Of a DNA stretch of 64,000 nucleotides, positions 8,297-17,348 are shown piece by piece (position 1 is the first letter of the stretch; the number at the start of each line of letters is the position of its first letter). Source of the stretch: CADEED01 sp964444835 (GTDB taxonomy: Bacteria; Pseudomonadota; Gammaproteobacteria; Steroidobacterales; Steroidobacteraceae). The notes beneath the pieces are model-generated. The model worked only from the letters and a program-made list of their open reading frames with translations, was not told the DNA's origin and did no database searches. The stretch covers positions 1-64,000 of the forward strand of contig CAYUIT010000009.1 in the NCBI GenBank assembly GCA_964444835.1, written 5' to 3'. Both the position numbers and the translations under genes were made by a program.

Positions 8297-8686
8297 TTAA
8301 GCCGCAGCTCGCGACGCTAGGATCTTGTCGATCTTTTCCTTGAGTGTAACGGCTGTAAATGGCTTGATCACGTAACCATTCACGCCGGCCTGCGCCGCCT
8401 CGATGATCTGCTCGCGCTTCGCTTCAGCGGTCAACATCAACACCGGGAGCTTCGCGAGACGCGCGTCAGCGCGCACGGCCTTCAGAAGATCGAGACCCGG
8501 CATACCGGGCATATTCCAGTCGGTAATCAGAAACTCGAAGTTGCCGTTTTGCAGCATCGGCAGCGCAGTCTTGCCATCGTCGGCTTCGGTCACGTCGGAG
8601 TAACCCAGATCGTGCAGCAGGTTCTTGATGATGCGACGCATCGTCGAGTAATCGTCGACGACGAGAATCTTCATGTTGTTACTCAT
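8297..8686 (-). CDS. cheY: Chemotaxis response regulator CheY
   Basis: This 129-residue stand-alone receiver has acidic residues D11 and D12, phosphoacceptor D56 (LITDWNMPG), switch T86 (MLTAEA) and K108 (VIKPF). It carries the signal from CheA to FliM, whose N-terminal peptide is also encoded in this window. The start overlaps the fliA stop (ATGA) and has a strong GGAGGAGGT ribosome site inside the end of fliA. Confidence 0.97.
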   Translation of the reverse strand: MSNNMKILVVDDYSTMRRIIKNLLHDLGYSDVTEADDGKTALPMLQNGNFEFLITDWNMPGMPGLDLLKAVRADARLAKLPVLMLTAEAKREQIIEAAQAGVNGYVIKPFTAVTLKEKIDKILASRAAA

Positions 8687-9411
8687 ACCTCCTCCTGCTC
8701 ATTGCGCCAGTCGGCCAAGCGCGCTTTCAAGCGCGCGAGCGCCTGCCCATGAATCTGACAGACGCGAGATTCACTGACCGACAGCACAGCACCGATCTCC
8801 TTCAAGTTGAGTTCATCGTCGTAATACATGGACATCACCATGCGCTCGCGCTCCGGCAACCCGGCGATGGCATCGGCCAGCGCACGTTTAAATCTTTCAT
8901 TGGCCACATCGCGGAACGGATCGGCACCCGGATCAGCCGCATCTACTTCGCGCTCGTCATCATGCAAGCTCGTCACCTGACAACCCGCGGCGTCCTGCAC
9001 GATCCGGTGGTATTCGTCGAGTGGCACGCCCATTTTTTCGGCGATATCCGTGTCGCGCGCTTCGCGACCGATCTCCGCCTCGATCTCGCGGATCGCAGCG
9101 GCAACGTCACGCGCTTTGCGGTGGACCGATCGAGGTGCCCAGTCGAGCTTGCGCAAGCCATCGAGCATCGCGCCACGAATGCGAATCCCGGCGTACGTCT
9201 CGAAGCTCGCGCCGCGGCCCTCGACGAAGTTCGCCGCCGCCTCGAGCAAGCCGAGCATGCCGGCTTGGATCAAGTCATCGACTTCAACGGAAGAAGGCAA
9301 GCGACCAGCCAAGTGGTACGCAATGCGTTTGACCAACTCGGCGTGCTTCAGCACGAGTTGATCGGATGCGCGCGGTGCGCGCTTGGCGACATATGCGTTG
9401 ACGGTACTCAC
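8683..9411 (-). CDS. fliA: Flagellar sigma factor FliA (sigma-28)
   Basis: The start chosen is the GTG at 9411, which overlaps the fleN stop as GTGA and gives 242 residues, the usual FliA size; longer in-frame starts would run into fleN. Sigma region 2 includes VEVDDLIQAGMLGLLEA and FETYAGIRIRGAMLDGLR; region 4 ends in a helix-turn-helix (LKEIGAVLSVSESRVCQIHG). It should drive the late promoters found before fliC, fliS and flgM. Its antagonist FlgM is encoded at 43743-44069. Confidence 0.97.
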   Translation of the reverse strand: MSTVNAYVAKRAPRASDQLVLKHAELVKRIAYHLAGRLPSSVEVDDLIQAGMLGLLEAAANFVEGRGASFETYAGIRIRGAMLDGLRKLDWAPRSVHRKARDVAAAIREIEAEIGREARDTDIAEKMGVPLDEYHRIVQDAAGCQVTSLHDDEREVDAADPGADPFRDVANERFKRALADAIAGLPERERMVMSMYYDDELNLKEIGAVLSVSESRVCQIHGQALARLKARLADWRNEQEEV

Positions 9412-10265
9412 CGCACGACCTCGAGTCTCACGGGCGGCCTCCTCACTAACCGCTCGACGAAGAATTCCACGTTGCCGCGGGGGCTCTCCGCCACACCCCA
9501 CGTATCGGCTCGTTGCGCGAGTTTCTTGAGCGCTTGGGCCGAGCCAGAGGCCGGGAAGCAATCGACAACGGGACGCTGTTCACGAATTGCCGATTTCAAA
9601 TACGGGTCTTCGGGAATCTCTCCGACATAATCCAGCGTCACGTCCAGAAAGCGTTCCGCCACACTTGCGAGCTTGTGAAAGAGCGGCAAGCCATCGCCGC
9701 GGCACCGGACCTGATTGGCCACGACGCGGAATTGCGTCACGCCATGCTCGCGCGACAACACCTTGAGAAGGGCGTACGCGTCGGTGATCGACGCGGGCTC
9801 GTCGCAAACGACCACCAACACTTGCTGCGCCGCCTGCGCGAGTGTCGTGACGCTCGTACCGATGCCCGCCGCAGTATCGACGATCATGATATCGAGCCGC
9901 TGCGCCAAGTCGCTGAATGCGCGCACCAAGCCGGCGGCTTCCAGTGTGCCTAACTCCGCCAGCCTACTGATGCCCGAAGCGCCTGGTATCACGGCAAAGC
10001 CATACGGCGTTGGCGTTACCGACTCCTCGAGTGTGCATTGGCCAGCGAGTACGTGTGCGAGCGTGCGCCGCGGCGTTACTCCTAACAACACATCGACATT
10101 GGCCAGCCCGAGATCGCCATCGAGCACGAGCACACGCTTGTCACGCTCGGCGAGTGCCGTCGCCAAATTGACGGCGACAGAGGTCTTGCCTACACCGCCC
10201 TTGCCGCCCGTGACGGCAATGACTTGGACAGGTGGAAATTCGAGCAACGACTTAGCCTGCCACAT
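9408..10265 (-). CDS. fleN: Flagellar number regulator FleN (FlhG), MinD-like ATPase
   Basis: The ATG at 10265 gives 285 residues, matching P. aeruginosa FleN (280); an upstream ATG at 10304 is possible. The deviant Walker A GGKGGVGKT follows VQVIAVT. Other family blocks are DGDLGLANVDVLLG, VDTAAGIG and VVCDEPASITDAYAL. The C-terminal PRGNVEFFVERLV is FleN-like. FleN limits flagellar number by restraining FleQ and works with FlhF at the pole. It overlaps flhF by 14 bases and fliA by 4. Confidence 0.95.
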   Translation of the reverse strand: MWQAKSLLEFPPVQVIAVTGGKGGVGKTSVAVNLATALAERDKRVLVLDGDLGLANVDVLLGVTPRRTLAHVLAGQCTLEESVTPTPYGFAVIPGASGISRLAELGTLEAAGLVRAFSDLAQRLDIMIVDTAAGIGTSVTTLAQAAQQVLVVVCDEPASITDAYALLKVLSREHGVTQFRVVANQVRCRGDGLPLFHKLASVAERFLDVTLDYVGEIPEDPYLKSAIREQRPVVDCFPASGSAQALKKLAQRADTWGVAESPRGNVEFFVERLVRRPPVRLEVVR

Positions 10266-11451
10266 GACGAAGCGTCCCAAAGCGACGTTGTAAAAGATCC
10301 TCATCGACAGTCGCCCCGCTCTTGCGAGCGAGCTTTTGTGCGAGCAATACAAGTTGGTGCGCTCGCGCGGGCGCGAGATCCTCGGGCACTCGGGGGCCGT
10401 CGCTGCAGTACGCGACTGGCACTTGTGTATGCACGAGCGCTGACAACACGCCGCCGATTGCGGTCGCTTCGTCGAGCTTCGTGATCAAACACACATTCGG
10501 CTGCATCACGGCAAAGCGGGCGAATGCTTCTTCGATCGCACCGGCTTGCGTATTCGCCGAAATCACGAGTGCGGTTTGCAACGTGGAATGCGCACGCGCG
10601 ATCTCGGCGAGCCGGTTTGGCAGCGCCGTATCCTTCGGGCTGGTGCCGGCCGTGTCGATCAGCACCAAGCGATTGCCGCTCAGCGAAGCGAGCGTGTCGG
10701 GCAATTCGCCGATGTCTTGCAGTGTATAGGTTGCAACGCCTAACAACCTCCCGAGCATGTGCATTTGCTCTTGCGCGCCGATCCGGATTGCGTCGGCGGA
10801 GACGAGCGCGACGCCGCGCGGCCCGTGGCGCAGCACCCAACGGGCCGCGAGTTTGGCCACCAACGTCGTTTTGCCGACACCAGATGGTCCGGCCAGCGCG
10901 AGCATGCCGCCGCTCTCCGACCATTGATCGCCCGTCGTGCGAATCTCACTGGCCAGCAGTCCAAAGGCGAGCTGCACAGCCCGATTGAGTTCCATGTCCT
11001 CGGGAACTTGCTCGACGACACGCCGGCTTAAGTCTTGGGCGACACCCAATTGCGCGAGCTCGCGCAGCACGGCCGCTCGTAAGGGAGAGCGCTGCGCAAA
11101 CTCATTCCACACTAAGCTCGCGAGCTGCGATTCCAGCATGCGCCGCATGTGTTTCACTTCGGCGGCGAGTACATGCGTTTGACGATGCTTGTCGTCCGCA
11201 GCGCTATGCGACTCCTCTGTAACGGCCTGCGCTTTGCCGCGGGGTGCACTGCGGGCAATCGGTTGCTCGAGAGCGACGGGACTGGCCGCGACAGATTCGC
11301 TCGACACCTCTGTCGGATCGACTGCGGCCACGATCTCCACCGCACCGCCAACGCGCTGCGACGACAAAATAATGGCGTCTGGACCCAAGACGTCGCGCAC
11401 TTGTGCCAAAGCCGTGCGCATGTCGTTTGCCGAGAATCTGCGAATCTTCAT
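10252..11451 (-). CDS. flhF: Flagellar placement GTPase FlhF
   Basis: This 399-residue SRP-type GTPase opens with the characteristic MKIRRFSANDMRTALAQVR and DVLGPDAIILSSQ. A basic linker, an N domain and the G domain follow, with G1 GPSGVGKTTLVAKLA, DTAGTSPKD and TKLDEA. FlhF sets polar flagellar position. It is slightly shorter than Pseudomonas FlhF (429), mainly in the linker. It sits between flhA and fleN, the standard order. Confidence 0.96.
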   Translation of the reverse strand: MKIRRFSANDMRTALAQVRDVLGPDAIILSSQRVGGAVEIVAAVDPTEVSSESVAASPVALEQPIARSAPRGKAQAVTEESHSAADDKHRQTHVLAAEVKHMRRMLESQLASLVWNEFAQRSPLRAAVLRELAQLGVAQDLSRRVVEQVPEDMELNRAVQLAFGLLASEIRTTGDQWSESGGMLALAGPSGVGKTTLVAKLAARWVLRHGPRGVALVSADAIRIGAQEQMHMLGRLLGVATYTLQDIGELPDTLASLSGNRLVLIDTAGTSPKDTALPNRLAEIARAHSTLQTALVISANTQAGAIEEAFARFAVMQPNVCLITKLDEATAIGGVLSALVHTQVPVAYCSDGPRVPEDLAPARAHQLVLLAQKLARKSGATVDEDLLQRRFGTLRHVAG

Positions 11452-11478
11452 CGTTCACTCCTTCAACATCGACTCGGC

Positions 11479-13566
11479 CTAACGACCGACTGCGGTCACG
11501 AGGCGCACCTTGCGCGTCTCTGGAACCTCGTTCCAAGCCAGCACGTGCAGGCTCGGAACACTGACCCTCAGGAAGCGCGCTAAGGTCGAACGTAAGGCGG
11601 GCGGCGTCAGCAAGACCGCCGGCTCGCCGACGCGTTCTTGACGCTCGGCCGCATCCTGCAATCTCTGTTGCAAACGCTCTGCCAACCCGGGCTCGAGCCC
11701 CGGACTCGATGCAGCGCCATTGGCGAGGGAATTTGACAGTAGCCGCTCAATCTCGGGGTCCAGTGTGATGACCGGCAGCTCATCGTTGAGCCCAACGATG
11801 TCCTGCACGATCTGGCGTCCGAGCGCGACACGGACTTGCGATACGAGCACTTGGGGATCCTGGGTTCGCGGCGCGAGTTCTGTGAGCGCTTCGAGGATGA
11901 CGCGTGCATTGCGAATCGGGATCCGCTCGGCCAACAGACCTTGCATGACGCGCACCACGACTGCGAGCGGCAGCAGCTTGGGGACGAGTTCCTCCACCAG
12001 CTTCGGGGCGCTCTTCGCCAGCGTCTTCAGTAGTTGCTCGGCCTCTTCGTGGCCAAACAACTCATGGGCATGCAACTGCATCAAATGCGACAAATGGGTC
12101 GCCACTACCGTGCTTGGATCGACGACGGTATAGCCCAGGGATTGCGCGTGTTCGCGTGTACCCACATCGATCCACACCGCTTCCATGCCAAAGGCGGGAT
12201 CACGAGTCGCGATGCCTTGCAGGCTGCCGAACACGCGCCCCGGATTGATGGCGAGCTCTCGATCGGGATACACCGTGCCCTCACCCACCGGGACACCCGC
12301 GAGGTGAATCCGGTACGCGTTGGCGCCCAGCTCCAAGTTGTCACGAATGTGAACGGCTTGGATCAAGAAGCCCAAATCTTGTGACAATTTGCGCCGTACG
12401 CCACGAATTCTGGCTAACAAGTCACCGCCTTGATTCCGGTCGACCAGCGGAACGAGGCGATACCCTACTTCGAGGCTGATGGGATCGACGGGCCGCACAT
12501 CATCCCAAGTTAACTCGAGCGTCTCAGGCGGCGGAGGCGGGGGCTCCGGCTCTACGACCACCTCTTCAGGGGCACGAAGGCTGCGTTGATGCAGCAACCA
12601 TGCGGCCGTTCCACAGACGACCGCCATCGACAAGAACGCGATGTTCGGCATGCCGGGAATGATGCCCATCACGCCCAATACGCCGGCTGCAACCGCGAGC
12701 GACTGCGGCTGAGCGAACAGCTGCTTACGGAGCTCGCCGCCCATGTCCTGCTCGCGCGACATACGGGTAACGATGACGGCGACAGCGACCGACAAGATCA
12801 AGCCGGGAATCTGCGCGACGAGGCCGTCGCCGATCGTCAACAAGGTATAGATGCGTCCCGCCTCCCCGAACGGGAGGTCGTGCATCATCGTGCCGATCGC
12901 GATTCCGCCGAGGATGTTGATGAACAGAATCAGGATACCGGCGATGGCGTCGCCACGAACGAATTTACTGGCGCCGTCCATCGAACCGTAGAAGTCCGAT
13001 TCCGCGCGCACTTCGAGGCGCCGCGCACGCGCCTCTTCTTGCGTGATGACGCCGGCGTTCAAGTCGGCATCGATGGCCATCTGCTTGCCAGGCATTGCAT
13101 CGAGGGTGAAGCGCGCGCTCACTTCCGAGACACGACCAGCACCCTTCGTCACGACGACAAAGTTGATGATCGTCAGAATGATGAACACCACCACACCGAC
13201 GGCGTAGTTACCACCAATGACGAACTCGCCAAACGACGCGATAACCTGACCTGCGGCATGTGGCCCCTCATGGCCATGCATCAGCACGACGCGAGTGGAT
13301 GCGACATTCAACGCGAGCCGCAGCAGGGTAACGAGCAGCAGCACAGTGGGGAAGATCGCAAAGTCGAGCGGCTTGCGGACGTTGAACACCGCCACCACGA
13401 TCAACAGCGATAGCGCGATGTTGAACGTAAACAGAATATCGAGCGCGATGGGCGGCAGCGGCAGCACCATCATCGCCAACAAGCCCAGCAACGCGACGGG
13501 CACACCCAAGCCGCTCATGATCAAGCGCGCAAAGTTCGAGTTGGATGTCGTGATGTTAGTGGCCAT
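11479..13566 (-). CDS. flhA: Flagellar export gate protein FlhA
   Basis: This 695-residue protein has an N-terminal half with about eight membrane helices and the conserved cytoplasmic loop including DAMPGKQMAIDADLNAG. The C-terminal half (from about 360) is the soluble ring domain that docks substrate-chaperone complexes (YRIHLAGVPVGEG, DPSTVVATHL). It is the proton-driven core of flagellar type III export. Length is normal. It is encoded 17 bases after flhB. No separate promoter was recognised. Confidence 0.97.
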   Translation of the reverse strand: MATNITTSNSNFARLIMSGLGVPVALLGLLAMMVLPLPPIALDILFTFNIALSLLIVVAVFNVRKPLDFAIFPTVLLLVTLLRLALNVASTRVVLMHGHEGPHAAGQVIASFGEFVIGGNYAVGVVVFIILTIINFVVVTKGAGRVSEVSARFTLDAMPGKQMAIDADLNAGVITQEEARARRLEVRAESDFYGSMDGASKFVRGDAIAGILILFINILGGIAIGTMMHDLPFGEAGRIYTLLTIGDGLVAQIPGLILSVAVAVIVTRMSREQDMGGELRKQLFAQPQSLAVAAGVLGVMGIIPGMPNIAFLSMAVVCGTAAWLLHQRSLRAPEEVVVEPEPPPPPPETLELTWDDVRPVDPISLEVGYRLVPLVDRNQGGDLLARIRGVRRKLSQDLGFLIQAVHIRDNLELGANAYRIHLAGVPVGEGTVYPDRELAINPGRVFGSLQGIATRDPAFGMEAVWIDVGTREHAQSLGYTVVDPSTVVATHLSHLMQLHAHELFGHEEAEQLLKTLAKSAPKLVEELVPKLLPLAVVVRVMQGLLAERIPIRNARVILEALTELAPRTQDPQVLVSQVRVALGRQIVQDIVGLNDELPVITLDPEIERLLSNSLANGAASSPGLEPGLAERLQQRLQDAAERQERVGEPAVLLTPPALRSTLARFLRVSVPSLHVLAWNEVPETRKVRLVTAVGR

Positions 13567-13583
13567 GACGAAATTCGATGTCG

Positions 13584-14699
13584 TTAGTGAACGGTCGGAT
13601 CGATATCAGGGGTCGGCGGCGGCGGAACACCCTGCGCCTTCGCAGCGCGCACCTGATAGACGTAGGTCAGCACTTGCGCGACAGCGCGATATAGCGTCGC
13701 GGGCACTTCACCGCCGATGTCAACGCCGCGATGGAGTGCGCGCGCCAACGGCGGCGCTTCTACGATCGTCACGCCGCTCTCGGTCGCAATCTCGCGTATG
13801 CGCGCCGCGATCAAGTCCATGCCCTTTGCCACGACGACGGGTGCGCGCATCTTCGAGTCGTCGTAGCGCAAGGCCACCGCATAGTGAGTCGGGTTTGTGA
13901 TGACCACATCGGCGGTCGGTACGTCTTGCATCATGCGACCGCGCGCAAGGGCTTGTTGTAGCGCGCGGATGCGGCCCTTGATTTCCGGTGAACCTTCGCT
14001 CTCTTTCATTTCCTGCCGAACTTCCTCCCGCGTCATACGCAGCTCGCGCTGATGACTCCACAGTTGGTAGGGGACGTCGATTGCAGCAATCACCACTAAC
14101 GCAAGCGCCAGCGCGACGAACGCTTGCGCACACAGCGATCCGGCATGCACGATCGCCGCCGAGATGGATTCATCGCTGAGCGCCAGCAGGCTCGGCGTGA
14201 AGATCCACAGCATCAAAACGGCGATCAATCCGACGAGAACGAACTTGGCGATCGCCTTGGCGAGCTCGACCAAGCTGCGCATTGAGAACATGCGTTGCAG
14301 ACCGGAGATCGGGCTCAAGCGCTCCAACTTCGGAACCAGCGCTTCACTCGAGAAATTCCAACCGCCGATCACCACCGGCGCGAGTAACGCCGCTAACAGC
14401 GTGGCGCCGAGCAATGGCAGCGCTCCCCAGAACGCCACACCGAACAACTGGCCGACTTTCTGGAACATGACAGACGGCTCGAACGCTTCTACGCTGGTCA
14501 AGCTCAAGCCGCTGCGTAGCATCTCGGCCATGGAGCGTGCGAACGAATCTCCGATCGCGTACAGCAACCCGGCGGATATCAGCACGACTGCCGCACTCGA
14601 TAGATCGATCGAACGAGGAACCTGGCCTTGTTTGCGCGCCTCTTCCAGGCGCTTCGGTGTCGGTTGTTCAGTGCGTTCGTGTTGTTCGGTCTCGGCCAT
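13584..14699 (-). CDS. flhB: Flagellar export switch protein FlhB
   Basis: This 371-residue protein starts with TEQPTPKRLEEARKQGQVPR, has four membrane helices (about 30-215) and a cytoplasmic domain with the autocleavage motif NPTH. The Asn is at residue 269, the same number as in Salmonella FlhB. Cleavage switches export from rod/hook to filament substrates in concert with FliK. The C-terminus carries a Pro-rich tail after the family core. It lies 3 bases downstream of fliR. Confidence 0.97.
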   Translation of the reverse strand: MAETEQHERTEQPTPKRLEEARKQGQVPRSIDLSSAAVVLISAGLLYAIGDSFARSMAEMLRSGLSLTSVEAFEPSVMFQKVGQLFGVAFWGALPLLGATLLAALLAPVVIGGWNFSSEALVPKLERLSPISGLQRMFSMRSLVELAKAIAKFVLVGLIAVLMLWIFTPSLLALSDESISAAIVHAGSLCAQAFVALALALVVIAAIDVPYQLWSHQRELRMTREEVRQEMKESEGSPEIKGRIRALQQALARGRMMQDVPTADVVITNPTHYAVALRYDDSKMRAPVVVAKGMDLIAARIREIATESGVTIVEAPPLARALHRGVDIGGEVPATLYRAVAQVLTYVYQVRAAKAQGVPPPPTPDIDPTVH

Positions 14700-14702
14700 G
14701 CG

Positions 14703-15482
14703 TCAGCTCCCGGCTACCTGCAGGGCACGCAGAAAATCCAGGCCTTCCGTCATCAGCACGATGAAGGCGCGCTGCATCGCGGGCAGACCGACTAACAAAA
14801 TCACGAGACCGAATACGAGAGAAACGGGGAAGCCGACCGCGAACAAGTTGAGCGTTGGCGCTGCACGACTCATCACACCGAATGCCAGATTGACGATGAG
14901 GAGCGCCGTCATGCCCGGCAGTGCGATCAGGACGGCACCGACGAACAGGTGACTACCCCAGTTCGCCAGCGTCCACAGACCCTGGCGTCCGAGTCCGACC
15001 GTTCCGACGGGCAATGTACGAAAGCCTTCGACGAGGATCTCCAGCATGACCAAATGCCCGCCGAGCGCTAAGAACGTCAGCGTCGCCAATATCGTGTAGA
15101 GCTGCCCGAGTGCAGGCGTACTACTACCGCGCAGTGGGTCGACGTTGAAAGCAAATGACAAGCCCATGCTGTTAGCCAAAAGCTGGCCGCCGAGCGCGAG
15201 CGCATCGAAGACGACTTGAATCGCAAAGCCCAACGCGAGCCCGATCAGCAGTTGTTGGAAGGTCACGACCACACCGGCACCACTGAATGGCGTCACATCC
15301 GGCGACGGAATCAGCGGGGCGACCAACGCCGTGATGGCGAGCGCCAGCCCGATGCGAATGCGCGCGGGAACGAAACGTGTGCCAAAGATGGGCGCCACCA
15401 TCAAGCACGCGCCAATGCGCACGAACGGCCAAAACGCCTGTGCCAGCCAAGTCTCGAGTTGTCCGATCTGCAGTTGCAGCAT
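14703..15482 (-). CDS. fliR: Flagellar export protein FliR
   Basis: This 259-residue integral membrane protein has about five or six hydrophobic segments. Typical FliR elements include APIFGTRFVPARIRIGLAL near the start and QVVFDALALGGQLLANSMGLSF in the middle. It is part of the FliPQR export gate. fliQ is 9 bases upstream and flhB 3 bases downstream, so the gate genes lie together. Confidence 0.95.
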   Translation of the reverse strand: MLQLQIGQLETWLAQAFWPFVRIGACLMVAPIFGTRFVPARIRIGLALAITALVAPLIPSPDVTPFSGAGVVVTFQQLLIGLALGFAIQVVFDALALGGQLLANSMGLSFAFNVDPLRGSSTPALGQLYTILATLTFLALGGHLVMLEILVEGFRTLPVGTVGLGRQGLWTLANWGSHLFVGAVLIALPGMTALLIVNLAFGVMSRAAPTLNLFAVGFPVSLVFGLVILLVGLPAMQRAFIVLMTEGLDFLRALQVAGS

Positions 15483-15491
15483 GGCCGGTGG

Positions 15492-15761
15492 TTAGTTGAT
15501 GAGCCCTGGGATGCTCTGGTACAGCTCGCGCGTATAGCCCACGAGCTGCTTCAGCATCCAGGGGCCCGTGATGACGAGCACGGCCGCCATCGCGAGCAGC
15601 TTGGGGATGAAAGACAACGTCATTTCATTGATCTGCGTCGCGGCCTGAAAAATGCCGACCAGCAAGCCGACGCCGAGCGCCACTAACAACAGCGGTGCCG
15701 ACAGCATGAGCGTCATCTCCAATGCATGCCGACCGATTGTCACAACCATTTCAGGCGTCAT
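15492..15761 (-). CDS. fliQ: Flagellar export protein FliQ
   Basis: This 89-residue protein has two membrane helices (about 13-38 and 50-72) and the family block LLVALGVGLLVGIFQAATQI, then NEMTLSFIPKL. It is a subunit of the FliPQR export gate. Its start overlaps the fliP stop (ATGA). Length matches the family. Confidence 0.95.
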   Translation of the reverse strand: MTPEMVVTIGRHALEMTLMLSAPLLLVALGVGLLVGIFQAATQINEMTLSFIPKLLAMAAVLVITGPWMLKQLVGYTRELYQSIPGLIN

Positions 15762-16507
15762 CTGAAGAAGCTCTCCGCCAACGTCCCCATGACGAGCGTC
15801 CAGCCGTCGATGAGCACAAACAACATGATCTTGAATGGCAGCGAGATCAGCACGGGCGACAGCATCATCATGCCCATCGACATCAAGACGCTGGCAACGA
15901 CGAGATCGATGATCACGAACGGGATGAACAACAAGAAGCCGATCAGAAACGCCGTCTTCAGTTCGCTCGTCACGAATGCCGGCACGAGAATGCTGAGCGG
16001 CACGTCCTCGGGCTTGGCAAAGCCTTGACCGCCGGAAATGCGTACGAACGCAGCGATATCAGCCTCGCGAGTCTGCTCCAGCATGAACTGCTTGAGTGGC
16101 ACGACGGCGCGCTCAAGCGCCACGGTCGTTTCGATTTGCCCCGCCATGTAAGGCTGAACTGCTTCGACATTGATGCGATCGATGACCGGTGTCATCACGA
16201 ACATCGTGAGAAACAGCGCCAGGCCTACTAACACTTGATTGGGCGGTGTCTGGCCAGCACCGATGGCCTGACGCAGAATCGCGAGCACGATGATGATCCG
16301 TGTGAACGCCGTCATCATCAGCAGTATTGACGGCAGCAGCGTCAATACCGTCATCAAGATCAGGACTTGCAAGGTGAGCGAGTACGTCTGTCCGCCACCC
16401 GCCGCGGGCTCAACAGTCACTGCGGGGATGCCCGGTGCCGCATGCACCATGAGCGGCAGAAATGCCGCGATGCAAGCCCATGCATAGGAAAGAATACGAC
16501 GCTTCAT
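15758..16507 (-). CDS. fliP: Flagellar export protein FliP
   Basis: This 249-residue protein has a cleavable-looking signal peptide (about 1-23, ending VHAAPG) and four membrane helices. MMTAFTRIIIVLAILRQAIG and TPPNQVLVGLALFLTMFVM are diagnostic. It forms the helical core of the export gate with FliQ and FliR. It overlaps fliO upstream by 4 bases. Confidence 0.97.
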   Translation of the reverse strand: MKRRILSYAWACIAAFLPLMVHAAPGIPAVTVEPAAGGGQTYSLTLQVLILMTVLTLLPSILLMMTAFTRIIIVLAILRQAIGAGQTPPNQVLVGLALFLTMFVMTPVIDRINVEAVQPYMAGQIETTVALERAVVPLKQFMLEQTREADIAAFVRISGGQGFAKPEDVPLSILVPAFVTSELKTAFLIGFLLFIPFVIIDLVVASVLMSMGMMMLSPVLISLPFKIMLFVLIDGWTLVMGTLAESFFR

Positions 16508-17031
16508 CGGCCAAGACTCTTGCGAAGCAGTTCTGCGAATGTGGGAGGTCGCGGCGAGTCCGCCGGAGTGCTCGGCTCACCGTCCGACGCGGTCGCGGCA
16601 ACGCCAGAAAATGTGTGTAGGGTCGACACTCGCCCTGGCGCTACGCCGAGCAACAATTCCGCATCGCGGACCCGGACGAGTACGACACGCTCCTTCACGC
16701 CCAACGAGAGGTCCGCCACGACCTCGATTCGGCCGTGGGAGTGGCCGCTCAGTAGTCGCGCTCGCCGAGCGAGCCAGGCAAAGCCGAAGATCGCGGCAAG
16801 CACGACGAGGAGTGCAAACGTGATCTCGAACAGACCGCTCGCCGTGCCACCCGCAGGCGCAGCGGCAGCCGGCGCGGCGAAAGGCCGCGACGCTTCACTC
16901 GCCCACGCGCCCGAAGGGAGGGCGAGCAGCACCGCGACGAGCACGCACGCTCGCAGGATCGTGATTGTTAGTACAGCTTTCAACAGCGACCTACTTGAGT
17001 TTGCGGATACGCTCGGCCGGGCTAACGACAT
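16504..17031 (-). CDS. fliO: Flagellar protein FliO
   Basis: The frame from the ATG at 17031 gives 175 residues but overlaps fliN by 41 bases. A TTG near 16983, with AGTAGG just upstream, is an alternative start that would avoid most of the overlap. A signal-like hydrophobic segment ends at GAWASEAS. A second membrane helix lies at about 68-88 (LFEITFALLVVLAAIFGFAWL). A short cytoplasmic domain follows (VVADLSLGVKERVVLVRV) as in FliO/FliZ. FliO assists FliP assembly. The start is uncertain, the identity is not. Confidence 0.88.
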   Translation of the reverse strand: MSLARPSVSANSSRSLLKAVLTITILRACVLVAVLLALPSGAWASEASRPFAAPAAAAPAGGTASGLFEITFALLVVLAAIFGFAWLARRARLLSGHSHGRIEVVADLSLGVKERVVLVRVRDAELLLGVAPGRVSTLHTFSGVAATASDGEPSTPADSPRPPTFAELLRKSLGR

Positions 17032-17338
17032 CGGTGATGCGAATGCCGAACTTCTCGTTCACGACTACGACCTCACCGTGCGCAATCAACGTGCCATTGA
17101 CGAACACATCGAGCGGCTCGCCGGCTGCACGATCGAGTTCAACGACCGAGCCTTGATTGAGCTGCAGTAAGTTGCGAATCGGAATCCGGGTGCGACCGAC
17201 TTCCATCGACAGCGTCACGGGGACATCGAGGATGACTTCGAGGTTGACGTCGCGCGCTGCAGCATTGGGATCTGTCCCATCCGCCGCCCGCATGTCTTGG
17301 AACTCGGCGCGCGGTGGCGCCTCTGCTGGTGCATTCAT
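16991..17338 (-). CDS. fliN: Flagellar motor switch protein FliN
   Basis: The start at 17338 is chosen for its GAGGAAG ribosome site; it gives 115 residues. The C-terminal SpoA domain (about 40-115) is typical: VILDVPVTLSMEVGRTRIPI, LNQGSVVELDRAAGEPLDV, then VVVVNEKFGIRITD. FliN makes the lower C-ring and helps dock export substrates. It lies 10 bases after fliM. Confidence 0.95.
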   Translation of the reverse strand: MNAPAEAPPRAEFQDMRAADGTDPNAAARDVNLEVILDVPVTLSMEVGRTRIPIRNLLQLNQGSVVELDRAAGEPLDVFVNGTLIAHGEVVVVNEKFGIRITDVVSPAERIRKLK

Positions 17339-17348
17339 CGTTACTTCC

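Noticed and set aside
12586..13413. Open frame on the plus strand opposite flhA, rich in His, Asp and Arg
   Set aside because: It lies wholly within the FlhA membrane domain coding region; the composition is the antisense image of hydrophobic codons.
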